Shown: positions 35,292 to 47,050 of the stretch, one piece after another
Position numbering within the stretch: the stretch's first letter is position 1
Layout: each line of letters opens with the position of its first letter
From: Streptomyces rhizosphaerihabitans
GTDB lineage: Bacteria > Actinomycetota > Actinomycetes > Streptomycetales > Streptomycetaceae
Direction of reading: 5' to 3'
NCBI RefSeq assembly: GCF_025399795.1
Contig: NZ_JAODTZ010000019.1
Coordinates: forward strand, 94,755-158,754
DNA: 64,000 bases
Program-made: the position numbers and the translations under genes
Notes under the pieces: generated by a model
Database searches by the model: none
The model's input: the letters and a program-made list of their open reading frames with translations, nothing else
What the model was told of the DNA's origin: nothing

Positions 35292-35472
35292 AATTGTTTT
35301 CTCCCCTCGCACGGCCTGATCAGGCCCGCACTCCAGCGCGTCCCACGCGCGTATCGCGCTAATTAATCACACGACCTGGAGTGATGGCTCCCCGGGAAGG
35401 TCACCGTTCAGTCCCAACTTCGGCCGTACGGGGCGCGGCTGGAGCCCGTAGTGCGGATACCCGTATATCGGG

Positions 35473-36702
35473 TTACTTCACCGCCCCACCCCTTTTCCAT
35501 TCCTTCCAGCCCATGTTCCAGCCACCCAGTCCGTTGTCGGGGGCGACCGACTTGTCCTTGCTGTGGACGACCTCGATGACGTCCCCGATGAGGCTGCGGT
35601 CGAAGAACCAGCCCGCCGGAGTGTCCGAGCTGCCGCCCTTCACGTCCCGCAGACCCACGCAACCGTGGCTCACATTGGCGTTGCCGAAGGCGTCCGGCGC
35701 CCAGTAGTTGCCGTGCAGGAAGGTTCCGGAGTCGGTCAGGCGCATCGCGTGCGGAACGTCGGGGATGTTGTACTCCCCGCCGAAACCGACGGTCCGGCTG
35801 TTCATCCGGGTCACTTCGAGCATCTCCGTGACCACCATCTTCCCGTTGTACGTCGTCGTCTTGGGCGCCCCCGCCGTGATGGGCACCGTGGCGATGAGGC
35901 TGCCGTCGCGGCGTACCTCCATGGTGTGCGCGCGGGCGTCGACGAGCGACGTCTGGCTGCGGCCGACGGTGAACGAGAAGGTCCTGGACTGGAGTCCGTA
36001 CACCCCCGGTGAAGCTTCGACGTCACGCAGCCGCAGCTCCACGGTGACCTTCGTGCCCGGCTTCCAGTACCGCTCGGGGCGGAAGTCGACGCGGCCGTCG
36101 CCGAACCAGTGCGCGCGGATCTCGGCCGCCGGCCGCGCCCGCACGTGGATGGCACGCTCGACGGCGGCCCGGTTCTCGATCTCCCGGTTGAACTCGAGGG
36201 AGACGATCATTCCGGTGCCCACGACGGACCGGTCCTCCGGAGTGACGTATCCGATGAACCGCTCGTCGGGGACGGCCGTGGTGAACATGGTGTGCCGTGC
36301 CGAGCGGTGCCCGCTCCCGTCCAGGGCCACCGCGTCGACGGTGTACTTGGCGGCCAGGGCGAGCCGCGTCCCGTCCGGTTTCCAGGACAGGCCGTCGTCG
36401 CTGATGCGCCCCGGCACCGGGGACTCCTCGGCATCCTGGGACCTGACGACCTTCACGGACTCCAGGCGCCCGCTGGGCACCCGTACCAGCAGCGGCTCCT
36501 CGGGGCGTACCCCCTTGGTGTTGTCGTCGGGCGAGACATGGATGACGTCCTCGGGCGACCGTGGTTTGCCGAACGCCTCGCCGATCCCCTTCGAGATCCC
36601 GTCGGAGGAGCAGCCGGAGGCTCCGGCCAGCAGGCCGGCCCAGGTCAGTACGGCGGCCAGCGCGGCCCCTGCGCGCCGCGCGCGCGTCTGTACGTGCTTC
36701 AC
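35473..36702 (-). CDS. L,D-transpeptidase lipoprotein (2)
   Basis: 409 residues from GTG 36702 (VKHVQTRARRAGAAL). Signal peptide with lipobox AGASGC. Same layout as its neighbour: Ig-like domain, intermediate domain with HWFGDGRVDFRPERYW, YkuD domain with LHGNYWAPDAFGN and SHGCVGLRD. Upstream glgX is divergent. Clear tandem duplication; two isozymes may serve different growth phases. Confidence 0.92.
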   Translation of the reverse strand: MKHVQTRARRAGAALAAVLTWAGLLAGASGCSSDGISKGIGEAFGKPRSPEDVIHVSPDDNTKGVRPEEPLLVRVPSGRLESVKVVRSQDAEESPVPGRISDDGLSWKPDGTRLALAAKYTVDAVALDGSGHRSARHTMFTTAVPDERFIGYVTPEDRSVVGTGMIVSLEFNREIENRAAVERAIHVRARPAAEIRAHWFGDGRVDFRPERYWKPGTKVTVELRLRDVEASPGVYGLQSRTFSFTVGRSQTSLVDARAHTMEVRRDGSLIATVPITAGAPKTTTYNGKMVVTEMLEVTRMNSRTVGFGGEYNIPDVPHAMRLTDSGTFLHGNYWAPDAFGNANVSHGCVGLRDVKGGSSDTPAGWFFDRSLIGDVIEVVHSKDKSVAPDNGLGGWNMGWKEWKRGGAVK

Positions 36703-36853
36703 AAGGGACCCAACGACGCCGCCCCTCCGGGGAAACGTGAGTGCGAGCCACGCTCTGGGCAGAACAGTGGGGAGGACGACGCGACAAGGAGCTGCGGCCG
36801 GGACGCCGTGCACCCTTTTTCGTGCCGTTCCACGAGCCGTGGGAGGCTGACCG

Positions 36854-39178
<2,325 letters not shown>

Positions 39179-39211
39179 GGGCGCGCCGTCAGAGACCTGG
39201 GCGCGGCCCGG

Positions 39212-39862
39212 TCAGCCGAGGATCCCCCGCTCGTACGCCGTCGCCACCGCCGCCGCCCGGTCCTTGACGCCCAACTTGGCGTACAGGTGGGTGAGATGGG
39301 TCTTCACGGTCGCCTCGCTGATGAACAGTTCGCGGGCGACCTCGCGGTTGGAGGTGCCCTTGGCGACCAGGGCCAGCACCTCGCGCTCACGGGCCGAGAG
39401 AGCCTCGTTGCCGGGAGCGCCGGAATCACGGACGGCGCTGACCAGGCGCGAGGCGACGGCCGGGGAGAGGACCGTACGGCCCTCGGCGGCAGCGCGCACG
39501 GCGGTGAACAGCTCGTCGCGGGGCGCGTCCTTCAGCAGATAACCCGTGGCGCCCGCCTCGATCGCGGGCAGGGTGTCGGAGTCGGTGTCGTAGGTGGTGA
39601 GGACGAGGACCCTGGCGCGGACGCGGCGGCGGCTCAGTTCGGCGATGGCGTCCACTCCCCCGCCGCCCGGCATGCGCAGGTCCATCAGGATCACGTCCGG
39701 GTCGAGGGCGGCGGCCCGCTCGACCGCCTCGACTCCGTTCACCGCCTCGCCGACGACCGTGAAACCGGGCGCGGACTCGAACATGCCGCGCAGACCGTCG
39801 CGTACGACGGGATGGTCGTCGACGATCAGCAGCGAGATTCGGGGGTCAGTGTCATGGGGCAT
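39212..39862 (-). CDS. NarL-family response regulator
   Basis: 216 residues. Receiver domain with LLIVDDHPVVRDGL, phospho-acceptor in DVILMDLRMPGGGG (about Asp54), TTYDTDSD switch Thr, and KDAP lysine. C-terminal LuxR HTH LSAREREVLALVAKGTSN / TVKTHLTHLYAKLGV. Start overlaps the kinase gene by 11 bp. Controls the adjacent ABC exporter, by position. Confidence 0.95.
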   Translation of the reverse strand: MPHDTDPRISLLIVDDHPVVRDGLRGMFESAPGFTVVGEAVNGVEAVERAAALDPDVILMDLRMPGGGGVDAIAELSRRRVRARVLVLTTYDTDSDTLPAIEAGATGYLLKDAPRDELFTAVRAAAEGRTVLSPAVASRLVSAVRDSGAPGNEALSAREREVLALVAKGTSNREVARELFISEATVKTHLTHLYAKLGVKDRAAAVATAYERGILG

Positions 39863-41120
39863 GGCGTACCAACGGTACGCGAGCCGAGAGCGCCGTGCCG
39901 TGGCCCGGCTCGGACTCCACGGCGAGCGAACCGGCGATGCGTTCGGCGCGGGCGCGCATGCCGTCGAGGCCGAATCCGCCGGTGCCGGTGCGGGCGGGCA
40001 CGGCGAGCGCGTCGAAGCCACGGCCGTCGTCGCGCACGTCGAGGGTGACCTCGTCGCCCATGAAGCTCAGCGTCACTCCGACGCGGGCGGCGGCCGCGTG
40101 CCGTGCGGCGTTGGAGAGGGCCTCCTGGGCGATGCGCAGGAGGGTGGCCGAGACCTCGTCGTGGAGCTGCTCACTGGTGCCGGTGACGGTGAACTCGGCA
40201 CGTATGCCGGTGCGTTCGCCCCACTCGGCGACCGTCTTCTTCAGCGCCTGGGGCAGACCGTCGTCCGCCAGCGCCACGGGGGCCAGGTTGTGCACCGAGC
40301 GGCGGGCCTCGCCGAGGCTGTGGCGGGCGAGCGCGGAGGCCCGTTCGAGGTGGGTGCGGGCGATGGTCAAGCCGGGTGCGTTCGCCGCGACTTGAAGCTG
40401 AGCGATGATGCCGGTGAGGCCCTGGGCGATGGTGTCGTGGATCTCGGCGGCCAGCCGACGGCGCTCGTCGGCGACCCCGGCCTCCCGTGCCTGGACGAGA
40501 AGTTGGGCGTGAAGGGCGGCGTTCTCATCGAGAGCCCGCTGCAACGCCGCGTTGGTACGGCCGAGTTCGGCGATGACCTCGGCCTGGGTGCGGGCATGCT
40601 CCTGCTCCTGCACATTGAACCGGTTGAAGAGGGCGACCAGCCCGAGGTTGGCGCCGAACACCACGACGAAGCCCAGCCACCACAGCAGGCCGCGCGGTGG
40701 CATGCCACCGATCTCGCTGCCCGCCATGGTGAGGGCGGTCAGGAAGAGACCCGGCAGCATCAGCCGACGGGTCAGCTGGCGGGCGGCGCTGTAGTAGCCG
40801 GTGACGGCGTAGAAGGCGAAGAACGGGTTGAGCCAGGTAAGCCCGAACCCGAGCGCCCAACGGACGAAGTACAGCGTTGTACTCGTGCGGTTCGGCCCCG
40901 ACCACTCGCGGGCCGCCCGCCCCCAGAACAGCTGCAGCAGCAGGGACACGGCCACCAGCGCGCCGGCGACCCGTATCGCAGCAGGCGTCATCCCGACCGC
41001 GTGGGCCGAACCGCCCGCCGTCACCACGCCGACCGCGAGCAGCGCGTAGGGCCCCCAGAGGTCGAAGAAGGCCCTGCGCTCGGGTCGTTCGGCCTGCGTC
41101 ATGCCATCAGTGTCCGGCAC
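39852..41120 (-). CDS. Sensor histidine kinase (HisKA_3 type)
   Basis: 422 residues. Five or six N-terminal membrane segments (residues about 20-165), a coiled linker, phosphoacceptor His in LAAEIHDTIAQGLTGI, N-box EALSNAARHA and G-box DDGRGFD / GGFGLDGMRARAERI. Partner of the downstream regulator. GTG at 41120 has GGGAG about 10 nt upstream. Lies 8 bp after the permease gene; DesK/LiaS-like kinases next to ABC exporters usually sense envelope stress or antibiotics. Confidence 0.93.
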   Translation of the reverse strand: MPDTDGMTQAERPERRAFFDLWGPYALLAVGVVTAGGSAHAVGMTPAAIRVAGALVAVSLLLQLFWGRAAREWSGPNRTSTTLYFVRWALGFGLTWLNPFFAFYAVTGYYSAARQLTRRLMLPGLFLTALTMAGSEIGGMPPRGLLWWLGFVVVFGANLGLVALFNRFNVQEQEHARTQAEVIAELGRTNAALQRALDENAALHAQLLVQAREAGVADERRRLAAEIHDTIAQGLTGIIAQLQVAANAPGLTIARTHLERASALARHSLGEARRSVHNLAPVALADDGLPQALKKTVAEWGERTGIRAEFTVTGTSEQLHDEVSATLLRIAQEALSNAARHAAAARVGVTLSFMGDEVTLDVRDDGRGFDALAVPARTGTGGFGLDGMRARAERIAGSLAVESEPGHGTALSARVPLVRHAP

Positions 41121-41127
41121 GGTCGAC

Positions 41128-41862
41128 TCACTCCCAACGGAACCAGCGTGCCGCGCCCACCGTCAGCAGTACCGCCCAGGCCGCCAGCACGCCCAGGTGG
41201 CCCCAGCCGAGCCAGTGCCCGGCGGCGGCCTGGTCCAGGGCGCGGGCCGCCGCGCCGAAAGGGGTCAGCTGGACCACGCGGGCCAGCGCGTGCGGCATCG
41301 CCCGCACCGGGATCCACACGCCCGCGCAGAACATCATCGGGAAGAACACAGCCGAACCGATCGCGCTCGCGATCTTCGTGGTGCGGGACAGCGCCGAGAC
41401 GACCGAGCCGAGGGCCAGGGCCGCCGCGACCGCGAGCAGCAACGCCAGCAGATACCCGGCCGGTTGTCGGGGCAGTCGCACGTCGAAGGCGAGGCGGCCG
41501 ACGGCGAGCGCGAGCAGCGCCGAGCCCAGCGCGACCGTGCCCTGCACTGCCATCTGCGCGGACAGCAGAGCCGAGGGCCGCACGGGGGTGAGCCGCATCC
41601 GGCGCAGGATGCCGCGCTCCCGGTAACCGGTCAGCGCCTGGGGCAGTGTCTGCACCCCGGACATGATCAGGGCGATCAGCACGGCGATGGGCACATAGGC
41701 ATCGACCGGACGCAGCCCGCCCAGGGACTCGTCGGCGTGCCGGAACGACGGGATCGAACCGAGAATCACCAGGAGCAGGGTCGGGAACAGGAAGACCCAG
41801 AAGACAGCACCGGGTTCGCGGCGGAACAGCCGGAACTCGGAGCGCAGAACGGCGGTGTTCAT
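41128..41862 (-). CDS. ABC-2 type permease
   Basis: 244 residues with six predicted membrane segments. The YRERGILRRMRLTPVRPSALL loop and LFPTLLLVILG start fit the drug/daunorubicin-resistance ABC-2 family. ATG overlaps the ATPase stop by 4 bp. Functions with it as one exporter under the two-component system. Confidence 0.93.
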   Translation of the reverse strand: MNTAVLRSEFRLFRREPGAVFWVFLFPTLLLVILGSIPSFRHADESLGGLRPVDAYVPIAVLIALIMSGVQTLPQALTGYRERGILRRMRLTPVRPSALLSAQMAVQGTVALGSALLALAVGRLAFDVRLPRQPAGYLLALLLAVAAALALGSVVSALSRTTKIASAIGSAVFFPMMFCAGVWIPVRAMPHALARVVQLTPFGAAARALDQAAAGHWLGWGHLGVLAAWAVLLTVGAARWFRWE

Positions 41863-42761
41863 ACGGCGGCCTCCGTCAGGTCCAGGAACGCGTCGTCCAG
41901 GGTGGCGTCGGTGACGCGGAGTTGGTGGGCGGTGATGCGGTGCCGGGCGAGCAGGGTGAGGACGGCGTTGACGGTCTCGTCGGTGCCGGACAGCGTGATA
42001 CGGCCGTCCTTGTGCGCGACGGACGCGAGCGCGGGGAGCGCGGCCAGGTCACCCTCGTCCAGTGGCGCCGACGGCGTGAAGCTGATGACGGTCGAGCCCG
42101 TCGAGCGGCGGATCAGACCGGCCGGGGTGTCCAGGGCGGCCACACGCCCCTGATCGATGACCGCGATCCGGTCGCACAGCCGCTGCGCCTCCTCCATGGA
42201 GTGCGAGACCAGGAGGACGGTGACGCCCTGGGCGCGGATGTCCTCGATGAGCTCCCAGGTGTCGCGGCGGGCCCGCGGGTCGAGCCCGGTGGTCAGCTCG
42301 TCGAGCACGACCACGCGTGGGTTGCCGATGAGCGCGAGCGCGATGAACAGGCGCTGCTTCTGGCCGCCCGAGAGTTTGCCGAAGCCGGTGCCGAGCCGGT
42401 CGGTCAGTCCGAGGCGTTCGGCCAGCGGGCGCCAGTCGGCGGGGTCCGGGTAGAAGGCGGCGTACAGCTCCAGGGCCTCGCGCACGGTGAGTTTCGCCTG
42501 GAGTTCGCTCTGCTGGAGCTGGGCGCCGAGGACGCGGCTGGTGGCCTCGTGGTCGGTGAAGGGATCCAGCCCGGCGACCCGGACGCGGCCCGCGTCGGGG
42601 ACCCGCAGCCCCTGGACGCATTCGACGGTGGTGGTCTTGCCGGCGCCGTTCGGGCCGAGGATCCCGAAGATCTCGCCCTCCTCGACGGTGAAGGAGACAC
42701 CGTCGACGACGGCCCGGCCGCCGTAGGACTTGCGCAGTCCGCTCACTTCGATGACTGACAT
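41859..42761 (-). CDS. ABC transporter ATP-binding protein (DrrA-like)
   Basis: 300 residues. Walker A GPNGAGKTTT, Q-loop LGAQLQQSELQ, signature FGKLSGGQKQRL, Walker B VVLDELTTGLDP, H-loop VSHSME. C-terminal ~70 residues form the DUF4162 accessory domain. ATG at 42761; the extended frame upstream is unlikely. First gene of the exporter-TCS operon. Confidence 0.94.
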   Translation of the reverse strand: MSVIEVSGLRKSYGGRAVVDGVSFTVEEGEIFGILGPNGAGKTTTVECVQGLRVPDAGRVRVAGLDPFTDHEATSRVLGAQLQQSELQAKLTVREALELYAAFYPDPADWRPLAERLGLTDRLGTGFGKLSGGQKQRLFIALALIGNPRVVVLDELTTGLDPRARRDTWELIEDIRAQGVTVLLVSHSMEEAQRLCDRIAVIDQGRVAALDTPAGLIRRSTGSTVISFTPSAPLDEGDLAALPALASVAHKDGRITLSGTDETVNAVLTLLARHRITAHQLRVTDATLDDAFLDLTEAAV

Positions 42762-42817
42762 GTTCCGAGAGTTCCAGCGGGCCCCCCGCCGGTACATCGG
42801 CCATCACGCTCGAACCG

Positions 42818-42839
42818 GCATCAGCCGATCGGTTGATGC
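42818..42839. promoter_or_regulatory. 22-bp near-perfect palindrome in a divergent promoter region
   Basis: GCATCA (42818-42823) and TGATGC (42834-42839) flank the 8-bp palindrome CCGATCGG; only one base pair breaks the symmetry. It lies in the 205-bp region between the DrrA-like operon and the four-gene ABC exporter operon, and fits a dimeric repressor such as TetR or MarR. No such regulator gene adjoins it. Confidence 0.6.
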
Positions 42840-42966
42840 GGCGGTACGACTCCTCGAACGCCCGCCCCCGGCAGTGGCCGCGCGGGCGCCTGCGTCCTTC
42901 GAACGACTCAGGGTGCGCCGAAAACTCGGTGGGCACTGTCAGTGGTGAAACGTAGGCTCGCACGTG

Positions 42967-44988
42967 ATGCCCACACCAGATGCCGCCGCCCTGGACCACC
43001 CCGACCGTTCGACCGTGCGCAGCCTGCTGCGCCTGTGGCCGTATGTACGCCCGGTGCGGGCGCGGCTGTTCTGCGCGGCCTTCGTCGCGGTGGTCGCGTC
43101 CTGTCTCGCGCTCGTTTTCCCGCTGATCCTCAAGTGGATGGTGGACGGTCCGGTCACCGGGCACGATCCGGCGGGTGTCTGGCTCGGGGCGCTGTATCTG
43201 CTGCTGCTCGGCATCGCCGAGGCCGGTCTGTTCGGGCTGCGCCGATGGCTGGTGGCACGCCCGCTGGCCGGGGTCGAGGCGGCGATGCGGGCCGCTCTGT
43301 ACCGGCATCTGCAGCGTCTGCCGGTCGCCTTCCACGACCGCTGGGCCTCGGGTCAGCTGCTGTCCCGGGCGACCACCGATCTGATGCTGGTCCGCATGTT
43401 CCTGGCGTTCCCGCTGACCTACCTGCTGGTGAACACCGTGACGATCTCCGCGGGCATCGCCATCATGCTGGCCCAGGAATGGACCCTCGGGCTGGTGCTC
43501 CTCGCCCCGGCCGTCCCGGTCATGATCGTCTGCTGGCTCTTCGAGCGGCGCTACGCGGACGTGGCGCGGCGGGCGCAGGACCAGGTCGGCGACCTCACGA
43601 CGGTGGTCGAGGAGAGTGTGCTCGGCATCCGGATCATCAAGGGGTTCGGGCGCCATCGCAGCCAGGCGCGCGCGTTCCGCGAGCTGTCCGGGACGCTGCG
43701 CGGCACGGAGCTGGTCAAGGCCCGGCTGCTCGCCTCCATCTGGGGCGTCATCGTCACGTTGCCCGAATTCGCCATCGGCGCCGCCCTCGTGCTCGGCACG
43801 GTCCAGGTCGCCGACGGCCGTCTCTCCGCCGGCACGCTGGTCGCGTTCCTGTCGACCGCGCTCGCCCTGCGCTGGCCCGTCGACTCCATCGGCTTCCTCC
43901 TCGCGATGAGCCAGGAGGCCGGGACGGCCACGGAGCGGTACTTCGAGGTCATGCGGGCCACGCCGGAGTCGGAGGTCACGCCGACGCCGGCCACCGCGTC
44001 CGGACGCGCCCCTGCCACCGTGACCGGGCCCGCTCCGAGTTCGGCGCGGGTACGGGCCACCACGGCCGTCCTCCCGACGGGCCCGGCACGGTCCTCGGCC
44101 ACGGGCGAAGCCGAGGTGGGGACGAGGGCCGCGGTCGAGGTGAGGGCCGAGGACGAGGTCGGGGTGAAGGCCGAGGACGAGGCCGGGGCGAGGGCCGAGG
44201 ACGGGGTGAGGGCCGAGGACAAGGCCGGGGCGAGGGCCGAGGGCGGCGGGCTCCGGTTCCACGGTGTCGAGTTCCGCTATCCCGACGCGCCCGCGGACAC
44301 ACCGCCCGTGCTGGTCCGCATCGACCTGCATGTCCGCCCCGGCGAGAGCATGGCCCTCGTCGGCGCCACCGGTACCGGCAAGACGACGCTCACCGCACTC
44401 GTCCCCCGTCTCCACGAGGTGACGTCCGGCCGGATCACCCTGGACGGCCGGGACATCACCGAGATGCCCCGCGAGGAGCTGCGCGAACTCGTCGCCGTCG
44501 CCTTCGAGGAACCCACCCTCTTCTCGGCCACCGTCGGCGAGAACGTCCTGATGGGCGCTGCGGAGAGCGCCGGCCGGGCGGAGCTGGACCGCGCCCTCGC
44601 CGTCGCGCAGGCCGACTTCGCGCACACGCTGCCCCAGGGCACGGCGACACAGGTCGGCGAGCAGGGCCTCAGCCTCTCCGGCGGGCAGCGCCAGCGGCTC
44701 GCGCTGGCCCGCGCGGTGGTCGGCCGACCCCGCTTCCTGGTCCTCGACGACCCGCTGTCGGCGCTGGACGTGCACACGGAGGCGGCGGTCGAGGCCGCCC
44801 TGCGCCGGGTGCTGGCGGAGACGACCGCGCTGATCGTGGCGCACCGCCCGTCCACGGTCCTGCTGGCCGACCGGGTGGCCCTTCTCTCCGGCGGCCGGGT
44901 CACGGCGGTCGGTACCCACCACGAACTGCTGCGCACGCATGCCGAATACGCCCACCTGATGTCGGGTGCAGAGGAGGACGGCCGATGA
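42967..44988 (+). CDS. ABC exporter half-transporter 1 (degenerate catalytic Glu)
   Basis: About 673 residues (GTG 42964 also possible). Six-helix export domain, then the ATPase: Walker A GATGTGKTT, signature LSGGQRQRL, Walker B FLVLDDPLSALD with Asp in place of catalytic Glu, H-loop VAHRPS. Between the two domains is a ~90-residue linker whose end (RAEDEVG, KAEDEAG, RAEDGV, RAEDKAG) is a DNA tandem repeat. Its stop overlaps half-transporter 2. They should form one heterodimer. Confidence 0.92.
   Translation: MPTPDAAALDHPDRSTVRSLLRLWPYVRPVRARLFCAAFVAVVASCLALVFPLILKWMVDGPVTGHDPAGVWLGALYLLLLGIAEAGLFGLRRWLVARPLAGVEAAMRAALYRHLQRLPVAFHDRWASGQLLSRATTDLMLVRMFLAFPLTYLLVNTVTISAGIAIMLAQEWTLGLVLLAPAVPVMIVCWLFERRYADVARRAQDQVGDLTTVVEESVLGIRIIKGFGRHRSQARAFRELSGTLRGTELVKARLLASIWGVIVTLPEFAIGAALVLGTVQVADGRLSAGTLVAFLSTALALRWPVDSIGFLLAMSQEAGTATERYFEVMRATPESEVTPTPATASGRAPATVTGPAPSSARVRATTAVLPTGPARSSATGEAEVGTRAAVEVRAEDEVGVKAEDEAGARAEDGVRAEDKAGARAEGGGLRFHGVEFRYPDAPADTPPVLVRIDLHVRPGESMALVGATGTGKTTLTALVPRLHEVTSGRITLDGRDITEMPREELRELVAVAFEEPTLFSATVGENVLMGAAESAGRAELDRALAVAQADFAHTLPQGTATQVGEQGLSLSGGQRQRLALARAVVGRPRFLVLDDPLSALDVHTEAAVEAALRRVLAETTALIVAHRPSTVLLADRVALLSGGRVTAVGTHHELLRTHAEYAHLMSGAEEDGR
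44110..44250. repeat. In-frame tandem repeat in the ABC linker
   Basis: GAGGGCCGAGGACnnGGyCGGGGyG-like units of 18-24 bp, about five copies, coding a charged Arg/Ala/Glu/Asp linker between membrane and ATPase domains. All copies stay in frame. Confidence 0.8.
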
Positions 44989-47000
44989 CGGCGGCGCCCA
45001 GGACCACCGCGCCGGACAAGGAACCCGACGAGGGACCGGACAAGGAACCGAACGGGGGTCCCGGAAAGGGCCCGGGCGAGGCCCCGGACACAGGTCGTCG
45101 GAACCATGGGCCGCGCGAAGGCCGGGACGACGGACCGGGCCGAGGCCGGGACGACGGACCGGGCGGCGGACGGCGGAAGGGCCGGGCGGCCCCGGAACCC
45201 GAGCCGTACCAGGACCCCTTCGACCGCGACACCCTTCCCACTCCCCCGGACGCGACCGCGACGCTGCTGCGCTCGCTGCTCGCCCCGCTCAGGGCCCGGG
45301 TGGCCGTGACCGCCGTTCTGCTGCTGCTCCAGCAGGCCGCGGTGCAGGCGGGCCCGCTGCTGGTGGCGTACGCCATCGACCGCGCCGTTCCGGCGTTCCG
45401 GCAGGACGACCACGGGCCGCTCATCGCCGTCGGCGTCGCCTACCTGCTGTGTTCCGCAGCCTCCGGCCTGCTCCAGTACGCCTTCATCATCGCCTCGGCC
45501 CGGGTCAACCAGGACGTGCTGCTCGATCTGCGCGGCCGGATCTTCCGGCACGCCCAGGCGCTCAGCATCGACTTCCACGAGCGCTACACCTCGGGCCGGC
45601 TGATCTCCCGCTCCACCACGGACGTCGAGTCGCTGCGCGAACTGCTCAGCGAGGGCCTCCAGGAGCTCGTCACGGTCATCCTGTCCTTCGTCTGCATCTC
45701 GGCGATGCTGCTGTGGCTGGACGCCGGCCTGGGCGCGGTCGCGGTGGTCTCCTTCGTGCCGCTGTATCTGCTCATCCGCCGCTACCAGCGCCGGGCCGGC
45801 CGGATCTTCGCCGTCCGCTCGACGACGATCGCCGCGGTGATCGTGAAGTTCGCGGAGACGATGAACGGCATCCGGCCGGTGCGCGCGTTCCGCCGGGAGG
45901 CCGCCAACGAGGCCGAGTTCGGGGTGCTCAACCGGCGGCACGAGAAGACGAACGGCGACGCCCTGCTGGAGATGGCCCGCTATGTCGTCGGCTCCCGGCT
46001 CGTCGCCAACACGGCGGTCGCGGGCATCGTGCTGTGGGGTGCCTACCGGGTGGCGTCGGGTTCGCTGGCACTCGGTGTGCTCGCCGCGGCGGTCCTGTAT
46101 CTGCGCCGGCTGTACGACCCGATCGACCGCCTCGGCATGTTCCTGAACTCCTACCAGTCCGCGGCGGCCTCGCTGGAGAAGATCGCCGGTCTGCTGGCCC
46201 AGACACCGTCCGTGCCGGAGCCTTCCGCACCGCGGCAGCTGCCTGCGCTCGCCTCCGAACACCCCGGCCGTGAGGTCGTGTTCGACGAGGTCCGCTTCGC
46301 CTACCGCACCGGAGGGGAGGTCCTGCCCTCCTTCTCGCTCACGCTGCCCGCCGGACAGACGGTGGCCGTGGTCGGCTCGACCGGCGCCGGCAAGTCGACG
46401 CTGGCCAAACTCCTGGCCCGGTTCTACGACCCCTCCGAGGGACGGGTCCTGCTCGACGGCGTCGATCTGCGCGAACTGTCGGTGCCCGAACTGCGGCGCG
46501 GGGTGGTGATGGTGACCCAGGAGGCGTTCCTGTTCTCCGGCACGGTCGCCGAGAACATCGCGATCGGCCGCCCCGAGGCGTCCCGCGAGGACATCGAGCG
46601 GGCCGCGAAGGCGATCGGCGCGCACGACTTCATCAGCGCCCTGCCCGACGGCTACGACACCGACGTACGCAAGCGCGGCGGCCGGATCTCCGCGGGCCAG
46701 CGCCAACTCGTCGCCTTCGCAAGGGCCTTGCTGGCCGACCCGGCCGTCCTGATCCTCGACGAGGCGACCAGCTCCCTGGACATCCCGGGCGAACGGGCCG
46801 TGCAGCGCGCCATGTCGACGGTCCTGCGGGGCCGTACGGCGGTGGTCATCGCGCACCGGCTGTCGACGGTGGCGATCGCCGACCGGGTGCTGGTGATGGA
46901 GCACGGGCGGGTCGTCGAGGACGGCACACCCGCCGAACTCGTCGCGGGCACCGGCCGGTTCGCGGATCTGCACCGGGCATGGCGCGACAGCCTCGTCTAG
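44985..47000 (+). CDS. ABC exporter half-transporter 2
   Basis: 671 residues. A ~75-residue Gly/Pro/Asp/Arg low-complexity N-terminus (repeated DDGPGRGRDDGPGGGR) precedes a six-helix export domain. ATPase: Walker A GSTGAGKST, Q-loop MVTQEAF, signature altered to ISAGQRQ, Walker B LILDEATSSLD with Glu intact, H-loop IAHRLS. Pairs with half-transporter 1: together they have one canonical and one degenerate ATP site. ATGA overlap with the preceding gene. Confidence 0.93.
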   Translation: MTAAPRTTAPDKEPDEGPDKEPNGGPGKGPGEAPDTGRRNHGPREGRDDGPGRGRDDGPGGGRRKGRAAPEPEPYQDPFDRDTLPTPPDATATLLRSLLAPLRARVAVTAVLLLLQQAAVQAGPLLVAYAIDRAVPAFRQDDHGPLIAVGVAYLLCSAASGLLQYAFIIASARVNQDVLLDLRGRIFRHAQALSIDFHERYTSGRLISRSTTDVESLRELLSEGLQELVTVILSFVCISAMLLWLDAGLGAVAVVSFVPLYLLIRRYQRRAGRIFAVRSTTIAAVIVKFAETMNGIRPVRAFRREAANEAEFGVLNRRHEKTNGDALLEMARYVVGSRLVANTAVAGIVLWGAYRVASGSLALGVLAAAVLYLRRLYDPIDRLGMFLNSYQSAAASLEKIAGLLAQTPSVPEPSAPRQLPALASEHPGREVVFDEVRFAYRTGGEVLPSFSLTLPAGQTVAVVGSTGAGKSTLAKLLARFYDPSEGRVLLDGVDLRELSVPELRRGVVMVTQEAFLFSGTVAENIAIGRPEASREDIERAAKAIGAHDFISALPDGYDTDVRKRGGRISAGQRQLVAFARALLADPAVLILDEATSSLDIPGERAVQRAMSTVLRGRTAVVIAHRLSTVAIADRVLVMEHGRVVEDGTPAELVAGTGRFADLHRAWRDSLV

Positions 47001-47050
47001 CGGTGGACGGGCGGGCCGACGGACAGAGGACAGAGGGGCGAAGAAGGCCG

